DNA from: DASUPK01 sp963736305
GTDB lineage: Bacteria > Actinomycetota > Thermoleophilia > Solirubrobacterales > 70-9
Direction of reading: 5' to 3'
DNA: 64,000 bases
NCBI GenBank assembly: GCA_963736305.1
Contig: CAVTOD010000008.1
Span: 310,001 to 374,000 of the forward strand
Below, one piece after another: positions 59,784 to 64,000 of this stretch. A model generated the notes under the pieces. It was not told the DNA's origin, did no database searches, and saw only the letters and a program-made list of their open reading frames with translations. The position numbers and the translations under genes were made by a program. Position 1 is the stretch's first letter; every line of letters starts with the position of its first letter.

Positions 59784-60535
59784 AGGCGCGTCCCGTGAAG
59801 AAGCTCGATCCCTCGCACTCACTGGGGGAGAACTCAGCCCGGATCATCCGCGTGAGGCTCGACGAGATGTTCGACCTCGCTCCGCGTGCTCTAGACGGCA
59901 AGACGAAGGCCCAGCACGACATGCGCATCGCCGCCAAGCGTCTGCGCTACATGCTCGAGGTGACCGGCTTCTGCTTCGGCCGCCCCGCCGACACGGCCCG
60001 CCGCCGCGCTCGCGACCTTCAGGACATCCTCGGCGAGATCCACGACTGCGACGTGATGCTGCCCCGCGTCCGTGAGCACCTCAGGCAGCTGCAGAAGAGC
60101 GACGCAGCCACGGTCCGCGAGAGGGCAAGCATGGCGCCCGACCTCGATCCGAGGCTGGCCGCCCAGGCACCCCATCGCACGGCCTACCGGGGGCTCGACG
60201 TGCTCGCCGTCTACTTGGAGGCGCGCCGCAAGCTGCTCAGCGATCGCTTCGTCGCCTTCTGGGCCCGCCAGGAGGAGACCGGAACCTGGAAGCGGCTCGA
60301 GCGCGCCGTCGACGGATACCTGCGCCGCTCCAGGGAGGCCCGTCGCACGGCCAAGGCCGCCGAGCGGGCTCGGGAGCAGGCCGAGGCCGCCGCCCGGGCG
60401 GCACAGCAGGCCGAGGCTCAGGCCGAGCAGGCCCGCCTCGACCGAGAGCGCGCGAGCCAGGAGGCCGACGAGCGCGCCGAGCACCACGAACGGGCCCAGC
60501 GCCGTACGGGCCCGGCGCCGCGCCGCCCGAGCTAG
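59780..60535 (+). CDS. CHAD-domain protein with Ala/Glu-rich coiled tail
   Basis: The 251-residue protein has a second CHAD half: KAQHDMRIAAKRLRYMLEVTGFCFG and RRRARDLQDILGEIHDCDVML, then ARRKLLSDRFVAFWARQ. The last 55 residues are Ala/Glu/Gln/Arg-rich (AREQAEAAARAAQQAEAQAE), probably a coiled coil. GTG 59780 overlaps the stop of the first CHAD gene. With ppx it forms a three-gene polyphosphate unit. Confidence 0.88.
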   Translation: MKARPVKKLDPSHSLGENSARIIRVRLDEMFDLAPRALDGKTKAQHDMRIAAKRLRYMLEVTGFCFGRPADTARRRARDLQDILGEIHDCDVMLPRVREHLRQLQKSDAATVRERASMAPDLDPRLAAQAPHRTAYRGLDVLAVYLEARRKLLSDRFVAFWARQEETGTWKRLERAVDGYLRRSREARRTAKAAERAREQAEAAARAAQQAEAQAEQARLDRERASQEADERAEHHERAQRRTGPAPRRPS

Positions 60536-60557
60536 CGCGGGCCCATGGTGCGCGGCT

Positions 60558-61214
60558 CTACTTCCGCTTCTTCTTCTTGCACTTCTTGTGCTTCTTCGCC
60601 ACTACGGCCCGCTTCTCGTGGTGCTTCTTCTTGCACTTCTTCTTGCCCGGGTTCGTGGTGCCCGCTTGCGTCGGCAGCTGGACGGTCGTCGCGAAACGGA
60701 AGTCGACGAAGTTGTCGATCAGGAATGGGCCCCCGGGGCTGTTCTGGAAGTAACCCTGGCCAGGGCAGGGATCACCACCCTGCTCGGCTACTGCGTAGCC
60801 ATTCGATCCGGGACGCGAGATGAGCAGTGCGAACTCCCCGCCCGCGCTCACGGCGGGCGGGTTGGCGAAGGTGCCCGTGATGGTGCCTTGAGTGTTGGCT
60901 GCGAGCGTGTTCGGCACTGTCGTCGAGGCCAGCACTGTCCCAGGCGCGCCGCCGGTGGTCGAGGCGATCTCGAGTCGCCAGTCGCCCGGTGTGGGACTCA
61001 TCGGGGTGGTTACCGCCGTGCTCGCGGTGTCCAGTCCGCCGGTGTGTAGTGCGGTGAACGTCTGGGCCACCTTCTGGTCGCCGTTCGGTTGCACGATGCT
61101 GGCCCCCAGGTTGGCGGCGCAACTTGCATCCGGGACGCCCATTGCGCTCGCCATCGGCGCAGTCACACTGCTAATCGCGATTCCAACAATCGCGATGCCA
61201 ATCAGCCGCTTCAT
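60558..61214 (-). CDS. Secreted protein with Lys/Cys-rich tail
   Basis: The 218-residue protein has a signal peptide (IGIAIVGIAISSVTAPMASA), a beta-rich middle with DWRLEIASTTGGAPGTVLAS and PAVSAGGEFALLISRPGSNGY, resembling choice-of-anchor or cell-surface beta-sandwich domains, and a C-terminal tail of Lys, His and Cys (GKKKCKKKHHEKRAVVAKKH). The tail could bind anionic wall polymers or nucleic acid. Two Cys in the middle part may form a disulfide. ATG 61214 follows GGGAGAG. Function unknown. Confidence 0.7.
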   Translation of the reverse strand: MKRLIGIAIVGIAISSVTAPMASAMGVPDASCAANLGASIVQPNGDQKVAQTFTALHTGGLDTASTAVTTPMSPTPGDWRLEIASTTGGAPGTVLASTTVPNTLAANTQGTITGTFANPPAVSAGGEFALLISRPGSNGYAVAEQGGDPCPGQGYFQNSPGGPFLIDNFVDFRFATTVQLPTQAGTTNPGKKKCKKKHHEKRAVVAKKHKKCKKKKRK

Positions 61215-61234
61215 GTTCTCTCCCAGTTCGCCGA

Positions 61235-63398
61235 CTAGTTGCCGGCGATTCTGGCATGCACCGGCCGGTCCGTCGAGATGGACCAGTCTCCCCTCCGCCA
61301 GGCAATGCGGGTCCCGTCGGCGAGCCGGGCGCCAACGTGGCCGAGTAGGGGCTCTCCCCAGAGGGTCGCCTCGAGCGGCCGCGACGGGTCCTCCTCGCCG
61401 AGGCCACGGGCGATCTCCTCCTCCGGATGGGTGACGAGCAGTGAGCCCGCCCGGACCCAGAGCGGGATCCGGTGGAGTGGCGCCTCGGCGTCGATCCAGC
61501 GCCCGCCGCTGAGTCTCTCGCCGGTCCACCAGTCGAACCACTCGCCGCGGGGGAGATAGGTGCGGCGCTCCGTCGCTCCCTCCTCCAGCACCGGCGCGAC
61601 CCAGAGGGACGGGCCGAACATGTAGGAGTCCGCGATCGCCCAGCCCTCGGGATCCTCGGGATCGACGAGGCAGAGCGGGCGCATGATCGGCAGGCCGCTT
61701 CGAGCCGCCGTCGCCGCCGCGGCCCTGATGTAGGGCACCAGCCGCTCATGGAGCAGGACCGCCTCGCGGTAGTCGTCGAGGACCTTCGCGTCGTAGGTCC
61801 AGGCCTCCTGCTGGAAGCGGCCGTGCGCCTGCATCAGCGGGGTGAGCGCGCCGAGCTGCGCCCAGCGGACGAGCAGCTCCGGCTCGCAGCGCTCGGCGAG
61901 GCGGCGTCCGAGGTATCCGCCGACGTCGTGGGAGAGGTTGGAGAAACCGGTCGCGGCGCAGGTGAGCAGCGACGTGAGGAGCGCCCGCAGGGACCAGAAG
62001 TCCGAGGCCTGGTCTCCTCCCCAGAGCATCCCGGTCGCCTGCTGCCCGGTCCAGCCCGAGCGGCCGAAGACCACCCCGCGGCCCTCCCCGTGGACGTCGT
62101 CGAGCGCCTGCTGGGTGGTCTCGCGGTAGAGCCGTCCGTACTCCCAGGCGGCCTGAACCCCACGTCGCCCGTCGGCGAGCTCCGCATCGGGCGGGAAGTA
62201 GTAACCCTCGCCGTCGTCGGCCTTGACGCCCTCCACTCCGAGCTCGAAGACATTGCGGGAGAGCTCGCGCCACCAGTCCCGCGCCGCGGCGGAGGTGAAG
62301 TCGACGATCGAGCCGGTCCCCATCCACCAGCGCCCGACGTAGGGCTCGCCGTCCTCCGACCGGACGTAGTGCCCCGCCTCGGCGCCCTCGGCGTAGTTCT
62401 CGGCGGGCTGGGAGTGAAGTCGCTCGGACGCGGCGTCGGGCGGGCGCTGCCCGTCGATCGACTCGAGGTTGACCCACGGGGTGACCCACACCACTGTCCG
62501 CACGCCGTCCTCGCGCATCCCCCTGATCAGCCCGGGCGCGTCCGGGAACTGATGGGGATTGAAGCGCCAGGTGTTGTACTGCGTCTCCCAGGGGGAGTCG
62601 ATCACGATTGCGTCTAGGGGAAGGTCGTGCTCGCGGTAGCCGCGCCAGTCGTCCTCGACGTCCTCCTGGTGCTCGTAGACGTCGCGGCTCTTCCAGTGGC
62701 CGTAGGCCCACTCGGGCATCAGGGCCGGCAGGCCGGTCTCGCGGAGGAAGGCCCGGAGGCGCGCCGCGGGCGTCGGGCCGGTGAAGAGATGGATCCGGAG
62801 TGGGCCCGCGGCCGACGCGGACCGAGAGCGAGACCCGCTCGCCGGTCAGGGCGACCTCGACGCCGGGGCCCGAGGTCTCGATCCACGCCGCCCAGCCCGC
62901 GGAGGAGAGCAGCCAGGGCACGGGCGCGTAGTCGCCCTGCGGGATGCCGCCCTGCTCCAGGAACTCGGCCGGGCAGTCGGGGCCGGTGTAGCGGCGGTCG
63001 GCGCCGAGCTGGATGAGGCGCCCGCGCTGATCGAAGTCGAGGCCGTGGCGGGCGCCGAGGCCGGTGACCCGCTCCCCATCGAGCAGCGGCCAGCTGACGC
63101 CGAGGCGCAGCCAGTCGACCTCTGTGGGGTCGATCGCGATCAGCAGGCGGTCGGGGGCAGGGGAGGAGATCTCGATCTCGTCATCGCCGAGGGGAACGGG
63201 CGACTCGCGCTCCTCGTGGACCAGGACGCCCTCCGTGAGGGTGATCAGCTGGTCGCGGGCGACGCCGCGGCATGCCCAGGGGCGCAGGGCCGCGAGCAGC
63301 CTGGCGGCCATCTCTTCTCCGCTCCACGGTGCCCCTTCGAGCACGCCCCTCTCGAATGCGACGCCCACTGAGCCAAGTGTGGCAACGGTGCCGTTCAC
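61235..63398 (-). pseudogene. GH31 alpha-glucosidase interrupted by a frameshift
   Basis: The first about 195 residues from GTG 63398 give the N-terminal beta domain of a family 31 glycosidase (VSWPLLDGERVTGLGARHG, GDYAPVPWLLSSAGWAAWIE). Near 62815 the frame breaks, and the family sequence continues in another frame: RIHLFTGPTPAARL, then MPEWAYGHWKSRDVYEHQED, WETQYNTWRFNPHQFPD, VKADDGEGYYFPPD with the nucleophile Asp, and GMLWGGDQASDFWSL, to 61235. The whole would be about 720 residues. A one-base loss explains it; real mutation or sequencing indel cannot be told apart. Confidence 0.82.
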
Positions 63399-63408
63399 GA
63401 CCTCTTTA

Positions 63409-63421
63409 CGTGTCGGACACG
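63409..63421. promoter_or_regulatory. 13-bp palindrome, operator candidate
   Basis: CGTGTC and GACACG flank one G, directly upstream of the GH31 start and 74 bp from the divergent PHP gene. Confidence 0.35.
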
Positions 63422-63494
63422 ACCTCGTAACGGGATTTTCCCTGCAAACGGCCACGCTCCGTGATGACAAATAGAACGAGAGAAAGAGGGTCAG

Positions 63495-64000
63495 ATGAAC
63501 CCCATATCGACCAGCCGGGTCGATCTGCACTGCCACTCAACCGCGTCCGAGATCTCCAAGCTCGGGATCCAGCGGAGCCTCGGCCTTCCGGAGTGCGCGA
63601 CGCCGCCGGAGGAGGTCTACGAGCTCGCCAAGCGACGCAGCATGGACTTCGTGACGATCACCGATCACGACACGATCGACGGTTGCCTCGAGATCGCCGA
63701 CCGCGACGACGTGTTCATCTCGGAGGAGCTCACAGTCTGGTTCCGCGGCGAGCCTCAGGCCGTCCACCTGCTCTGCTTCGGGATCAGTCCCGACGATCAC
63801 GCCTGGCTGCAGGAGCACAACCGCGACGTCGAGGTATGCGCCGAGTACCTGCACTCGAACGAGATCTCCTGCTCGCTGGCCCATCCCTTCTACGCGGTCG
63901 AGGCGCCACTGACTCCGGCGCATCGCAGAAAGCTCGCGCAGCTGTTCCCGGTATGGGAGACCCGCAACGGCTCCCGCGCGCGCGAGCTCAACATGCCGGC
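63495..64000 (+). CDS. PHP-domain phosphoesterase, 5' part
   Basis: The visible 168 residues have the PHP metal motifs VDLHCHSTASE (His-x-His), VTITDHDTIDG (Asp-His) and SLAHPFYAVEAPLT (His), so three of the four PHP motifs are seen. Such stand-alone proteins are metal-dependent phosphoesterases, often near glycosyltransferase genes. ATG 63495 follows AAAGAGGG. The frame remains open at the window end, and so the C-terminal part is missing. It is divergent from the GH31 gene. Confidence 0.85.
   Translation, partial: MNPISTSRVDLHCHSTASEISKLGIQRSLGLPECATPPEEVYELAKRRSMDFVTITDHDTIDGCLEIADRDDVFISEELTVWFRGEPQAVHLLCFGISPDDHAWLQEHNRDVEVCAEYLHSNEISCSLAHPFYAVEAPLTPAHRRKLAQLFPVWETRNGSRARELNMP

Overview
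This is a GC-rich chromosomal stretch of an actinobacterium. The gene families (secreted proteins with an ALGGTAYAA-type signal peptide, an FtsH with a Pro-rich N-terminus, a type III glutamine synthetase, TMEM175, paired CHAD proteins) and the large number of apparently leaderless genes suggest Thermoleophilia/Solirubrobacterales. That placement is inference from gene content, not from a marker gene. No rRNA, tRNA or CRISPR was seen. Four genes look broken by small indels or deletions, so either real decay or assembly indels (for example in a metagenome-derived genome) should be kept in mind.

Layout. 0-10 kb: a metallopeptidase, a secreted protein, ftsH, an IS110-family element, an acyltransferase, small enzymes and a complete IS1182-like element with 33-bp terminal inverted repeats. 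10-25 kb: a split ABC-2 exporter, a TetR/hydrolase pair with an operator, FAD oxidoreductases including NDH-2, a damaged DMT transporter, an acyl-CoA ligase, a Na+/H+ antiporter, a DUF2855 gene and a GAF-GGDEF protein. 25-41 kb: glutamine synthetase III, VOC and GGDEF proteins, a phosphoesterase/TMEM175 operon, a frameshifted sulfotransferase, lipoate ligase/crotonase, YjbQ/EamA, an HD protein and an M23 peptidase. 41-49.5 kb: uppP, a CDF metal exporter preceded by an intrinsic terminator, and a phosphate regulon: a PhoB-type regulator, a second regulator that is only a winged-helix domain, then pstS-pstC-pstA-pstB-phoU. 49.5-58.3 kb: a pyruvate-kinase-like protein, a sugar isomerase and a divergent arsenic island. 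58.4-64 kb: ppx with two CHAD genes, a Lys-tailed secreted protein, a frameshifted GH31 glucosidase and a PHP-domain gene running off the end.

Two systems stand out. The arsenic island joins arsC, GAPDH/arsJ and acr3 on one strand with arsR, arsM and an R2lox-like di-metal oxidase on the other, from one shared promoter/operator. The oxidase gene starts inside the arsM stop codon, so an oxidase step coupled to arsenic methylation is a testable idea. The phosphate region carries two four-unit, 11-bp-periodic PHO-box arrays with the same architecture, one before the receiver-less regulator and one before pstS, and no histidine kinase is present in the window.

At the sequence level, at least ten genes have a TANNNT hexamer ending 6-7 nt before the start codon and no Shine-Dalgarno, which points to widespread leaderless transcription.
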